Source: Ralstonia insidiosa
Lineage (GTDB): Bacteria; Pseudomonadota; Gammaproteobacteria; Burkholderiales; Burkholderiaceae
DNA length: 64,000 nt
Reading direction: 5' to 3'
Assembly (NCBI RefSeq): GCF_008801405.1
Contig: NZ_VZPV01000001.1
Span: 2,604,001 to 2,668,000 of the forward strand
Made by a program: the position numbers and the translations under genes. The stretch's first letter is position 1. Each line of letters starts with the position of its first letter. This document shows, one piece after another, positions 53,118 to 62,304 of this stretch. The notes below the pieces were generated by a model. It was not told the DNA's origin. It saw only the letters and a program-made list of their open reading frames with translations, and did no database searches.

Positions 53118-54205
53118 TGCCCCGGCCCGGCTCGATTTCGCGCACGCTCAAAGGCATCGCCATCGTGTTGGCGATGCTGGTGCCGGCTGCCGGAATGGCA
53201 GCCACGTCCGCGCCCAAGGATCCCAAGCCGGCCGCCCCGTCCAGCTTCACCTTCGCGATCATCGGCAACGTGCCTGAACGCGCTGATGAGGAAGCTCCAG
53301 CGCGCACGCTGCTCGACGCCATCGATGCCGAACACCCGGCCTTTGTCGTCCACCTGGGCAACCTGAAGGGCCGCGATGAGTCCTGCGCCGACACCCTGCT
53401 CGAAGCACGCCACGATCTGCTCAACAGCCTGAGCGCACCGCTCATCTACATACCCGGTGACCACGATTGGAGCGACTGCCAGCGCCCCGCTGCCGGCCGC
53501 TTCGACCCGATCGAACGCCTGCTGCGCCTGCGCGAGTTGTTCTACCCCGACGACAACACGCTCGGTCAGCGCGCCATGACGATCATGCGCCAGTCCGATC
53601 AGGCCAAGTTCCGCAGCTACCGCGAGAACACGCGCTGGGAAACGGACGGCGTGCTGTTCGTCACCCTCAACGTGCCCGGCGACAACAACAACTACAAGAC
53701 CGCGGGTGGGCGCAACGGTGAATATGAAGACCGCCTCGAAGCCAATCGCCAGTGGCTGGCGCGCGCCTTCGGCGTGGCCCGCCAGCGCAAGGCGCCTGGC
53801 GTGGTCATCATGATGCAAGCTGACCCGCTGTTTGAAGATGGCTGGGAGCGGCGTCGCGCGCCAAACCTGCTCGACGGTCTGCTGCGCCGCCGCCCGCACG
53901 ACGGCTATCTGGCACTCAAGCGCCAGTTGCGCACGCTCACGCGTGACTACGATGGCGCCGTCCTGCTCATCCACGGTGCCAGCCAGACCTTCCTGCTCGA
54001 TCGTCCGCTCAAGGATGAAGACGGCCGCCCGGACCCGCATGTCATGCGTGCCCGCACGTATGGCTCGCCCACGCTCGATCAATGGCTGGAAGTGTCAGTC
54101 ACGCCGGGCCGCACGCCATTGTTTCACGTGCGGGGTCGCCGCATCGCCAGCGAACCGCCGCCGGAGGCGGTTCCCACACCCGTACAGTCCATACCCGCGC
54201 AATAA
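53117..54205 (+). CDS. Secreted metallophosphoesterase-like protein with altered metal motifs
   Basis: 362 residues with a signal peptide (AMLVPAAGMAA). The fold resembles calcineurin-like phosphoesterases, but family segments are changed: FAIIGNVPE where relatives have IGDVPY, and VVHLGNLKG where they have VGD; IPGDHDWSDC stands in for PGDNEWTDC. Both first-shell Asp positions are thus Asn, so it may be inactive, bind metal differently or have a changed role. It is coupled to mutS through a one-base overlap. A hairpin terminator follows. Confidence 0.75.
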   Translation: MPRPGSISRTLKGIAIVLAMLVPAAGMAATSAPKDPKPAAPSSFTFAIIGNVPERADEEAPARTLLDAIDAEHPAFVVHLGNLKGRDESCADTLLEARHDLLNSLSAPLIYIPGDHDWSDCQRPAAGRFDPIERLLRLRELFYPDDNTLGQRAMTIMRQSDQAKFRSYRENTRWETDGVLFVTLNVPGDNNNYKTAGGRNGEYEDRLEANRQWLARAFGVARQRKAPGVVIMMQADPLFEDGWERRRAPNLLDGLLRRRPHDGYLALKRQLRTLTRDYDGAVLLIHGASQTFLLDRPLKDEDGRPDPHVMRARTYGSPTLDQWLEVSVTPGRTPLFHVRGRRIASEPPPEAVPTPVQSIPAQ

Positions 54206-54206
54206 A

Positions 54207-54230
54207 AAACGGGAGCCAAGGCTCCCGTTT
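54207..54230. terminator. Shared terminator of the 53117 gene and slyD
   Basis: AAACGGGAGCC and GGCTCCCGTTT form the stem. The minus-strand side is followed by TTTTTTATT, so it is strongest for slyD. Confidence 0.8.
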
Positions 54231-54256
54231 CTCATGTGTGCTGCAGAATCAGACGA

Positions 54257-54784
54257 TCAGTGCAGCGTGTGCGGCTTGTCGTCGTCTTCATCCTCGTCGA
54301 CCACTTCGAGGCCGGTTTCGCCGTGCACGTGGCCGTGCTCGATCTCTTCGGCAGTGGCTTCACGCACGTCCGTCACCTTCAGCTCGAAGCGCAGCGCCAT
54401 GCCAGCCAGCGGGTGATTGCCATCCAGCACAACCTTGTCTTCCGCCACGTCCGTAACGGTGTAGACGACGGCGTCTTCCTCGTCACCGTCTTCAGGCACG
54501 CCCTCGAACTGCATGCCGACTTCGAGCGGCTCCGGAAAACGGTCACGCGGCTCGATCTTGATCAGCTCCTGATCGTAGTCGCCAAAAGCGTCGTCCGGTT
54601 CCAGCTGCAGCTTGGTCTCAAAGCCTTGCTCCTGGCCGTCCAGCGCTTCCTCGATCTTGGGGAACGTGCCATCATAGCCGCCGTGCAAGTACACCATCGG
54701 CTCATCGGATTCCTCGATGACGTTGCCCTGCGCGTCGGACAGTTTGTAAGCCACCGACACCACCGTATTCTTCGCGATTTTCAA
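54257..54784 (-). CDS. slyD: FKBP-type peptidyl-prolyl isomerase of the SlyD family
   Basis: 175 residues. The FKBP core has VSVAYKLSDAQGNVIEES and YLHGGYDGTFPKIEEALDGQ, with an inserted flap (FPEPLEVGMQFEGVPEDG). The C-terminal tail is acidic and His-poor (GLEVVDEDEDDDKPHTLH), unlike the His-rich metal tail of E. coli SlyD. I chose a TTG start at 54784, which gives LKIAKNTVVSVAYK after a GGAG box; an ATG at 54811 would run into the divergent gene. It is a cytoplasmic isomerase and chaperone. Confidence 0.88.
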   Translation of the reverse strand: MKIAKNTVVSVAYKLSDAQGNVIEESDEPMVYLHGGYDGTFPKIEEALDGQEQGFETKLQLEPDDAFGDYDQELIKIEPRDRFPEPLEVGMQFEGVPEDGDEEDAVVYTVTDVAEDKVVLDGNHPLAGMALRFELKVTDVREATAEEIEHGHVHGETGLEVVDEDEDDDKPHTLH

Positions 54785-54795
54785 TTGCGCACTCC

Positions 54796-56037
54796 ATGAA
54801 CGAAGTCCCATTATACGCTGCCGATGGCGGCGTCCAAGGCAGCGACCAAACTGCCCTTCCGGCGGGACGTCCGGCACAGCTGCTGGGCGGTCTGTCACCA
54901 CGCGATTTCATGCGCACACACTGGCAAAAGAAGCCTCTGCTGATCCGCCAGGCGCTCTCCCCTGATGAGATGCGTGCGCTGCACTTTCCATTGTCACCCG
55001 AACGGGTGCTGGCGCTGGCGCAACGTCCGGACGTGGAATCCCGGCTGATCGCCCAATCGCGCGGGCGCTGGTCGTTCACGCAAGGCCCGTTTGACGAGCG
55101 GCCCCTGCCCTCACGCAAGACGCGCAACTGGTCCGTGCTTGTGCAGGGTGCGAACCTCGTGGAACCGGCGGTTGAAGCGCTGATGCAGCGTTTCCGCTTC
55201 ATCCCCGACGCGCGGCTCGACGACGTGATGATCAGTTTCGCCACCGACGGCGGCGGTGTCGGCCCGCATTTCGATTCGTACGACGTGTTCCTGCTGCAAG
55301 CCCACGGCAAACGCCGTTGGCGCATTTCGGCGCAGGACGATCTCACGCTCGTGCCGGACCTGCCACTCAAGATCCTCGCCAACTTCCAGCCTGAAGAAGA
55401 ATTTGTGCTGGAGCCCGGCGACATGCTGTACCTGCCCCCACACTACGCGCACGACGGTGTGGCCGAGGGCGACTGCATGACGTATTCGATCGGCTTCCGC
55501 TCCCCGTCGTACCGCGAACTGGCCGGCCACTTCCTCGGCTTCCTCTCTCAAACGCTCGAAGACGATCCCAACTTTGAAGGCCGCTACACCGATCCCGAGC
55601 AGAAGCCCACGGAGCACCCCGGCGAACTGCCTGTCGCCATGGTCAAGGCGCTCACGCAGAAACTCAACGCGCTGCGCTGGACACCCGAGCTCGTCGGCGA
55701 ATTCCTCGGCGCCTACCTGACCGAGCCGAAAGACCATATCGACTTCATCACCCAGCCGCGCTTACCGCTCGCGCGCTTCACTGCCCGAGCACGCAAGGAA
55801 GGCGTTGTACTGGACGCGCGCACGCAAGCGCTCTACAGCAGTCAGCACTTCTGGATCAACGGCGACACATTTGAGCCGCCGGGTACGCTGCTTGCGTGGC
55901 TATCTGCGTTATCTGACCGACGCAGCGCCAGCGGAGCGTCCGTCGATGCAGTCGCCGATCTGCCAGACCTGATGGATACGCTGCATGCTTGGTATGAAGA
56001 AGGTTGGCTACGTCTGGCAGGACCTGGGACGCGCTGA
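54796..56037 (+). CDS. roxA: JmjC/cupin-4 ribosomal oxygenase, RoxA/YcfD type
   Basis: 413 residues. The JmjC iron site is visible as GPHFDSYDVFLLQ (His-x-Asp) with the distal His in LPPHYAHDGVAEG. The N-terminal segment (LLGGLSPRDFMRTHWQKKPLL, shown by DFMRTHWQKKP) is typical of YcfD. In E. coli the enzyme hydroxylates an Arg in ribosomal protein L16 using 2-oxoglutarate and Fe(II). It starts only 11 nt from the divergent slyD start, so the two promoters must overlap the coding parts. The start at 54796 is the first ATG. Confidence 0.9.
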   Translation: MNEVPLYAADGGVQGSDQTALPAGRPAQLLGGLSPRDFMRTHWQKKPLLIRQALSPDEMRALHFPLSPERVLALAQRPDVESRLIAQSRGRWSFTQGPFDERPLPSRKTRNWSVLVQGANLVEPAVEALMQRFRFIPDARLDDVMISFATDGGGVGPHFDSYDVFLLQAHGKRRWRISAQDDLTLVPDLPLKILANFQPEEEFVLEPGDMLYLPPHYAHDGVAEGDCMTYSIGFRSPSYRELAGHFLGFLSQTLEDDPNFEGRYTDPEQKPTEHPGELPVAMVKALTQKLNALRWTPELVGEFLGAYLTEPKDHIDFITQPRLPLARFTARARKEGVVLDARTQALYSSQHFWINGDTFEPPGTLLAWLSALSDRRSASGASVDAVADLPDLMDTLHAWYEEGWLRLAGPGTR

Positions 56038-56123
56038 TTCGCGCTGAAACAGATCGTTACAAAAGCGCATGAATCGCGTCTGCTGTAGGCCGGACTCGGC
56101 TACACAGGGTGTGTAAAGGTCGC

Positions 56124-56129
56124 TATAAT
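56124..56129 (+). promoter_or_regulatory. -10 box of the Ala-rich lipoprotein gene
   Basis: A perfect TATAAT about 150 nt upstream of the ATG at 56276; no matching -35 is apparent, so activation or an extended element may be needed. Confidence 0.5.
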
Positions 56130-56206
56130 CCGTTGCTAGCTTGCTGGCCGGGACTGCCTTTGCGCAGCTTGGCTGGAAGCACAGAAGAAGGTGTCGTTCC
56201 AGAGCG

Positions 56207-56224
56207 ATAATTACCGGTAATTAT
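56207..56224. promoter_or_regulatory. 18-bp perfect palindrome in the lipoprotein leader
   Basis: ATAATTACCGGTAATTAT reads the same on both strands and lies inside the leader between the -10 box and the start codon. It may be a protein-binding operator or fold into an RNA hairpin. No family site is recognised. Confidence 0.6.
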
Positions 56225-56275
56225 TCATCGCCCTTTGTGTTGTCTGCTTTCCATATCCAGTTTAAGGATCGAAAA

Positions 56276-56533
56276 ATGAAAAAGTCTCTCCTGATCGCCT
56301 CGCTGATGGCTGCTGTGGCTCTGGCCGCTTGCGGTAAGAAGGAAGAAGCTGCTGCTCCGGCTGCTGCTCCGGAAGCTTCGGCTCCGGCTGCTGCCGCTCC
56401 GGCCGCTTCGGACGCTGCTGCTGCTCCGGCTGCTGCTTCGGACGCTGCTGCTGCCCCGGCTGCTGCTGCTTCGGACGCTGCTGCTGCTCCGGCTGCTGCC
56501 TCGGACGCTTCGGCTCCGGCTGCCAAGCAATAA
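56276..56533 (+). CDS. Ala/Pro-rich small lipoprotein
   Basis: 85 residues. The lipobox is LAAC (Cys near residue 19). The mature part is AAPAA/SDAAAA repeats: by my count 46 of 85 residues are Ala and none of the Ala codons is GCG or GCA. About 39 are GCT, although the surrounding genes favour GCC/GCG. The coding repeats (about 30-bp units over 56404-56520) are themselves near-identical. Extreme codon choice suggests very high expression, like a murein-lipoprotein-type structural protein, but no homology to Lpp is seen. AAGGATCGAAAA is the likely ribosome site. Confidence 0.85.
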   Translation: MKKSLLIASLMAAVALAACGKKEEAAAPAAAPEASAPAAAAPAASDAAAAPAAASDAAAAPAAAASDAAAAPAAASDASAPAAKQ

Positions 56534-56551
56534 TCGCGTTTCTCGCGAGAC

Positions 56552-56582
56552 AAAAAAGCCGACCTTCGGGTCGGCTTTTTTT
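56552..56582 (+). terminator. UUCG-loop terminator after the lipoprotein
   Basis: AAAAAGCCGACC and GGTCGGCTTTTT flank a TTCG tetraloop; one of the strongest terminators in the window. Confidence 0.93.
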
Positions 56583-56669
56583 ATGGGCGCGTGACTACGA
56601 CAATGTCGTTGCCGGCTTCAGTTGCCACTCGAAGTTGTATCTGAATCTTACAAGGCGCGCGCTCCAGCA

Positions 56670-57455
56670 CTAGACCGTGCACCAAGGCAGCCCCTCTTCC
56701 TGATCGGCGATTGGTACATCGCTGGCATCAATGCCCAGCGCCACAGCAATCGCCTGACCCGCCAACAGGGGCGTGTTGTTCTGTTTGGACAAATGCGCAG
56801 CTACCACGGTCTGCAGGGCGGCATGCCTTACGCGCGTGAGAATTCCACTGGCGATGTCATTGGCCAAATGACCAAAATCGCCGCCGATACGCTGCTTCAA
56901 TGACCATGGATACGCCGAGTTGGCCAGCATCTCGCGGTCATGATTGCACTCCAGTACGAGCGCGTGCATGTTTTCCAAATGCGCACACAGGTATTCAGTC
57001 GACATGCCGGCGTCCGTCAGGACACCAAGGCAGCGCGCACCATCATTGAAGACGAACTGCAACGGCTCACGCGCATCGTGGGGCACGGTGTACGGCAGGA
57101 TCTGTAGATCACCAATGCTGAACACGTCGTCTGCGCGGCAAAAGCGCACGGCGGCTCGATCGGCACCGCGCAAGTTCACGGTGGCGCGATACGTGCCGTG
57201 GCTGGTCCAGACGGGGATGTTGTATTTGGCAGCAACCGCGTAGGCGCTACCAACATGATCACCATGCTCGTGCGTAACGAGGATGGCGTTGAGGGATTCC
57301 GGCGCACAGCCAAGGCGTTCGAGCCGGCGCACGGTTTCGCGGATACCGAATCCGCAGTCGAGCAGGATGCGCGTGCTCGTCGTTCCATCCGTGGACTCGA
57401 CAAGCAGCGCATTCCCTTCACTGCCGCTGCCAAGGCTGGCGAATCTCAGTGTCAT
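56670..57455 (-). CDS. Metallo-beta-lactamase-fold hydrolase, YycJ/WalJ-like
   Basis: 261 residues. The first strand MTLRFASLGSGSEGNALLVE is typical of the YycJ branch. The zinc motif is THEHGDHVGS, with later ligands in TVPHDAREP, VLTDAGM and LECNHDREML. Relatives are DNA-repair-linked 5' exonuclease-type hydrolases; no substrate can be named. The ATG at 57455 fits the family; upstream in-frame residues are shadows of bamC. It follows bamC with a 46-nt gap, so it may be the third gene of the dapA-bamC unit. Confidence 0.88.
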   Translation of the reverse strand: MTLRFASLGSGSEGNALLVESTDGTTSTRILLDCGFGIRETVRRLERLGCAPESLNAILVTHEHGDHVGSAYAVAAKYNIPVWTSHGTYRATVNLRGADRAAVRFCRADDVFSIGDLQILPYTVPHDAREPLQFVFNDGARCLGVLTDAGMSTEYLCAHLENMHALVLECNHDREMLANSAYPWSLKQRIGGDFGHLANDIASGILTRVRHAALQTVVAAHLSKQNNTPLLAGQAIAVALGIDASDVPIADQEEGLPWCTV

Positions 57456-57501
57456 CGCCCGATCATCGCCAAACCCAGGCAGCCGTACTGCATGATGCCG
57501 A

Positions 57502-58710
57502 TTACCGCAGTTGCTCGTCGAGCAGCGACAGAATGCGCTTGCCGATGTCGCCGGTCTGCGCCGAGCCATCGTCGTTCTGCACCAGCACGGTCGACGAGGC
57601 ACCGCCGTCCTTGACCACCACGCGATAGCGCTTGGCACGCTTCAGGTCTTCGATCTTCGTGCCCGAGAACAGGCGCGAGAAGAAGCCCGGCGCGTTCGCT
57701 TCAGCCTTGGTGTCGGCATAGCGGACGAAGTACACGCCTTGCGAGCGGTCGCGGTCATCCACAGTGAAGTTCACGCGATCCAGTGCCAGGCCCACGGTGC
57801 GCCAGGCGCGATCGAACGGTTCCGGCACGTTCAGCACCGGTTGTCCATTGGCTTGCGCCAGCAGCGACGGCCCCGCAGCACGTGCAGCCTGCACGCCCTC
57901 GGTTGCCTTCGCGCCCTCTTCCACCGGATGCGCGGCCTGCGTCTGTGCGAGCTTCTGCTGCGCAGCTTCCTTGCTGGCACCCAGACGCTGCATCAGGCGC
58001 GAGAGGAATTCGGCTTCCAGCTCCGGATCTGCCGGACGCGGTGTCCACACAGTCTGATCCTTGGACGAGCCAACCAGCTGTTCTTGCGCGCCGCGGTGCG
58101 AGATGTACACCTCGACCGTGCCGTTCGGGCCCTTCTCGATACGGGTGCGGAACTTGTCGCGCTCGCCGGTCGAATACAGACCGTCGAACACCTTGCCGAC
58201 CGTACGGCGGATGATGTCCTGCGGAATCTTCGCGCGGTTTTCGGCCCAGTCGGTTTCCATGATGCCGGTCTCAGGCGAGTCGATCACCAGCAGGAAGCCG
58301 AGTTCTTGCCAGAACGTGCGCAGGCTCGGCCACAGGGCATCCGGCGTGGTCTTCACGACCAGCCAGCGCTGATTGCCGTCACGCTCAATGCGCATGTCCG
58401 ACACGGCAGGCAGCACAGTGTCCGGACCCGAACCGGGCGTCGTGACCTTGGGGGCCGTCGACGTATAGGCCGACAGCGTGGTCGTGCCCGTGTCCGGTGC
58501 AGCATAACGGCGGTCAGCCTGGACGCTGGTCAGATCAGGCGGGATTTCCAGCGTCGGGCCCTTCTTGGCCTGCGACTTGTAGTCGATGCGGTCGGGCTGC
58601 ATCACCTCATTAACGGTATCGCAACCGGAAATCATGGCAACCGACAACGCGGCCAGCAACAGTTGAGCGGACGTCGCCACAGCCCCGCGACGGGTTTGGA
58701 GCAGTTTCAT
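57502..58710 (-). CDS. bamC: Outer membrane assembly lipoprotein BamC
   Basis: 402 residues, longer than E. coli BamC (344). The lipobox is MISGC (Cys near residue 30). The unstructured N-terminal segment has the BamD-binding pattern (DRIDYKSQ). Two helix-grip domains follow: about 105-215 (RWLVVKTTPDALWPSL) and about 295-400 (EPFDRAWRTVGLALDRVNF, DRDRSQGVYFVRY). It assists beta-barrel insertion in the outer membrane. The ATG at 58710 was preferred to one 18 nt upstream. It follows dapA, as in E. coli. Confidence 0.92.
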   Translation of the reverse strand: MKLLQTRRGAVATSAQLLLAALSVAMISGCDTVNEVMQPDRIDYKSQAKKGPTLEIPPDLTSVQADRRYAAPDTGTTTLSAYTSTAPKVTTPGSGPDTVLPAVSDMRIERDGNQRWLVVKTTPDALWPSLRTFWQELGFLLVIDSPETGIMETDWAENRAKIPQDIIRRTVGKVFDGLYSTGERDKFRTRIEKGPNGTVEVYISHRGAQEQLVGSSKDQTVWTPRPADPELEAEFLSRLMQRLGASKEAAQQKLAQTQAAHPVEEGAKATEGVQAARAAGPSLLAQANGQPVLNVPEPFDRAWRTVGLALDRVNFTVDDRDRSQGVYFVRYADTKAEANAPGFFSRLFSGTKIEDLKRAKRYRVVVKDGGASSTVLVQNDDGSAQTGDIGKRILSLLDEQLR

Positions 58711-58771
58711 TGACTTGCGATCCTTCAAACGAGAACGATGGCCTTAGTGGGCCAGGAAGAGCCGGTGAACA

Positions 58772-59656
<885 letters not shown>

Positions 59657-59774
59657 GGTTTCGAAAGCAAACAAAAGCGTCAACGTAAACAGTCGGATTG
59701 TACCGGATCGTCAAAGCGAATTCGCCACATCGGATGCCCGCCAAGAGACGGGTAAGCCGCAGTCGTCAGCAACT

Positions 59775-60341
59775 TCAAAGTGCGTACCGGGGCGCCACGT
59801 CATCCGAGCGCTCGCGCACCGCGCAAACCCGCTGCACGTAAGCGTCTCGAGGCGACGAGATGAAGCCGTCTTCGTAGCCGATGACACGCAATTGACCCTG
59901 CACGGCACTGAGCAGTTCACCCGGCAACAGCAGGAATGCGGGATTGGACGGCTTACCGACGGTTTCGTTTCCGATGGCGAAGGTTTCGTAGATCAGGCGC
60001 CCGCCCGGCGCGACGGCCGCCAGCAATTGCGGCCACAGCGGCCGATGCAGGTAGTTGGTGACCACCACGGCGTCGAAAGCCGCGTCGGCCGGCAACGGCC
60101 AGGGGCCACCTTCGATGTCGGCAACGATGGTTTCTGCTATGCCCGACAGGCCAGCCAGCGCTGTGGCATCGCGGTCGATACCGGTCACGCGGAAACCACG
60201 CGCAGCGAGCCAGCGCACGTGGCGGCCGCTACCGCAGGCCACATCCAGCACGGACGCGCCGGATGGCAACTCGGCCGCCCAGCGCGCTACCCAAGCGGAC
60301 GGCGCGGCGAGCCTATGCGGGTCGAGCATGGCAGCGGACAT
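59775..60341 (-). CDS. Class I SAM-dependent methyltransferase (TehB-like)
   Basis: 188 residues. The SAM-binding motif I is VLDVACGSGRHV, followed by GIDRDATAL (motif II) and FDAVVVTNYLHRP (motif III region). The compact size and pattern resemble TehB/thiopurine-type methyltransferases; the substrate is unknown. The start at 60341 is an ATG 8 nt after the trpS stop, suggesting co-transcription; an ATG 12 nt later is possible. No ribosome site is visible for either. Confidence 0.88.
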   Translation of the reverse strand: MSAAMLDPHRLAAPSAWVARWAAELPSGASVLDVACGSGRHVRWLAARGFRVTGIDRDATALAGLSGIAETIVADIEGGPWPLPADAAFDAVVVTNYLHRPLWPQLLAAVAPGGRLIYETFAIGNETVGKPSNPAFLLLPGELLSAVQGQLRVIGYEDGFISSPRDAYVQRVCAVRERSDDVAPRYAL

Positions 60342-60349
60342 CAAAGGCG

Positions 60350-61552
60350 TTAGCTATAGGTCAAGCCCATCGCTTCGCGCACCTCGCGCATGGTCTCTTG
60401 CGTGACCTTGCGGGCATTGTCGCAACCGTCGGCGATGATGGCGCGCAGCAAGGACGGATCGTCCATGTATTTCTGCGCGCGTTCGAGCATTGGCTGTTGC
60501 TCGCGCAGGATGCCTTCGATCACGGGTTGCTTGCACTCCAGGCAGCCGATGCCGGCGCTGCGGCAACCCTTCTGCACCCACTGCTTGGTGTCGTCGTCGG
60601 AGTAGACGAGGTGCAGCTGCCACACCGGGCACTTGTCCGGATCACCCGGGTCAGTGCGGCGCACGCGAGCCGGGTCGGTCGGCATGGTACGAACCTTTTT
60701 CTCGACGCTTTCCTTGTCCTCGCGCATGCGGATGGTGTTGCCATACGACTTGGACATCTTCTGGCCATCGAGGCCAGGCATGCGCGATGCCTCGGTCAGC
60801 AGCACCTGCGGCTCGGGCAGGATGATCTTGCGTGCGCCTTCCAGGTAACCGAACAGGCGTTCGCGGTCGCCCAACGAGAGGCTCTGCGATTCGGCCAGCA
60901 GCGCGCGAGCCTGCTCCAGGGCTTCGTCTTCGCCGCGCTCCTGATAGGCGGTGCGCAGTTCCAGATACAGCTTGGCGCGCTTGCCACCGAGCTTCTTGGC
61001 GGCTTCCAGCGCCTTCTCTTCGAAGCCCGGCTCGCGGCCGTACAGGTAGTTGAAGCGACGCGCGACCTCACGCGTCATCTCGACGTGCGGCACCTGGTCT
61101 TCGCCCACCGGTACGAAGCCGGCGCGGTAGATCAGGATGTCGGCGGCCTGCAGCAGCGGGTAACCGAGGAAGCCGTAGGTGGAGAGGTCCTTCTCCTTGA
61201 GCTTCTCGATCTGGTCCTTGTAGGTCGGCACGCGCTCGAGCCAGCCCAGCGGCGTGCCCATCGAGAGCAGCAGGAACAGTTCCGCATGCTCCGGCACGCG
61301 GCTCTGGATAAACAGCGTGGCCTGCGACGGGTCAACTCCTGCAGCCAGCCAGTCGATCAGCATTTCCCACACGGATTCCTCGATCACCTCAGGCGACTCG
61401 TAGTGCGTGGTCAGCGCATGCCAGTCAGCGACGAAAAAGTAGCACGGGTATTCGGCCTGCAGCCGGACCCAGTTTTTCAGAACGCCGTGGTAGTGCCCCA
61501 GGTGCAGGGCACCGGTCGGACGCATGCCGGAAAGTACGCGGTCAGGAAACAT
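60350..61552 (-). CDS. trpS: Tryptophan--tRNA ligase, long form with Fe-S-type cysteine motif
   Basis: 400 residues, about 65 longer than E. coli TrpS because of an inserted segment near residues 172-240. HIGH appears as HLGHYHG and KMSKS as KMSKSYGN. Cysteines 308, 330, 337 and 340 form C-x21-C-x6-C-x2-C, almost the C-x22-C-x6-C-x2-C [4Fe-4S] site known from Thermotoga maritima TrpRS, so a cluster near the anticodon-binding part is likely. The ATG at 61552 gives MFPDRVLSGMRPTG. It is flanked by the methyltransferase and a site-2-protease relative. Confidence 0.96.
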   Translation of the reverse strand: MFPDRVLSGMRPTGALHLGHYHGVLKNWVRLQAEYPCYFFVADWHALTTHYESPEVIEESVWEMLIDWLAAGVDPSQATLFIQSRVPEHAELFLLLSMGTPLGWLERVPTYKDQIEKLKEKDLSTYGFLGYPLLQAADILIYRAGFVPVGEDQVPHVEMTREVARRFNYLYGREPGFEEKALEAAKKLGGKRAKLYLELRTAYQERGEDEALEQARALLAESQSLSLGDRERLFGYLEGARKIILPEPQVLLTEASRMPGLDGQKMSKSYGNTIRMREDKESVEKKVRTMPTDPARVRRTDPGDPDKCPVWQLHLVYSDDDTKQWVQKGCRSAGIGCLECKQPVIEGILREQQPMLERAQKYMDDPSLLRAIIADGCDNARKVTQETMREVREAMGLTYS

Positions 61553-61573
61553 GTGGGAAATGGATTTGGAGAC

Positions 61574-62239
61574 TCAGGAAAACAGCATCTGCAGCGGGCT
61601 CAGGATCCACTGCAGCAGTTGAAACAGCAGCGCCATGATCGGGCGCATCCAGACATTGGTGATGACGTTGGAAATGATCAGCGCCATCACGATAAAGAAA
61701 CCGAACGGCTCAATGCGCGACAGGCCCAGCGCCATCCGAGGCGGCAGCAGTGCAGCCAGCACGCGCCCGCCGTCGAGCGGCGGCAGCGGAAACATGTTGA
61801 ACGCCGCCATCACCATATTGACCAGAATGCCCGCGCGCGCCATGCCGATCAGGAACGGCTCGTTCACGCCGCCCACGGCAAACAGCACGGCCAGCACGCC
61901 CCAGACGATCGCCTGGGCGAAGTTGGAGGCCGGCCCGGCCAGCGCCACCCACATGCCATGCCAGCGCGGATCGCGCAGGCGGCCGAAGCGCACCGGCACC
62001 GGCTTGGCATAGCCGAAGACGAACGCACCCTTGGTGGCGAAATACAGCAGCAGCGGCATCGCAATCGTGCCGATCGGATCAATATGCCGCAGCGGATTGA
62101 TACTGATGCGGCCCATGACATAGGCCGTGTCGTCGCCAAAATGCTTGGCGACATAGCCGTGCGCCGCCTCATGCAGCGTGATGGCAAACAGGACGGGGAT
62201 CGCGTAAACCGCGATGTTCTGGATCAGTGTGGGGTCCAT
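61574..62239 (-). CDS. Site-2-protease-family (M50) membrane peptidase
   Basis: 221 residues, about five membrane segments. The zinc motif HEAAHGYVAKHFGD (HExxH) and the third ligand in NMFPLPPLDGGRV are both intact. It is the short, PDZ-less M50B type often found beside trpS and YciO-family genes in proteobacteria. The substrate is unknown. The ATG at 62239 begins MDPTLIQNIAVYAIP; upstream in-frame codons look non-coding. It lies 21 nt before trpS. Confidence 0.9.
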   Translation of the reverse strand: MDPTLIQNIAVYAIPVLFAITLHEAAHGYVAKHFGDDTAYVMGRISINPLRHIDPIGTIAMPLLLYFATKGAFVFGYAKPVPVRFGRLRDPRWHGMWVALAGPASNFAQAIVWGVLAVLFAVGGVNEPFLIGMARAGILVNMVMAAFNMFPLPPLDGGRVLAALLPPRMALGLSRIEPFGFFIVMALIISNVITNVWMRPIMALLFQLLQWILSPLQMLFS

Positions 62240-62304
62240 AGGCGGGCTATTGTAGCAAGCACGCGCGGCGGCACGCCGGCCGCACATACCGCATCGGCAC
62301 TTGC

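Noticed and set aside
56404..56520. Tandem repeats taken as a CRISPR or mobile repeat
   Set aside because: The repeats are in frame within the lipoprotein and encode its AAPAA/SDAAAA units; there are no spacers.
56225..56553. Two Ser/Arg- and Ala-rich frames on the minus strand opposite the lipoprotein
   Set aside because: They mirror the repetitive GCT/CCG codons of the real gene and have no start context.
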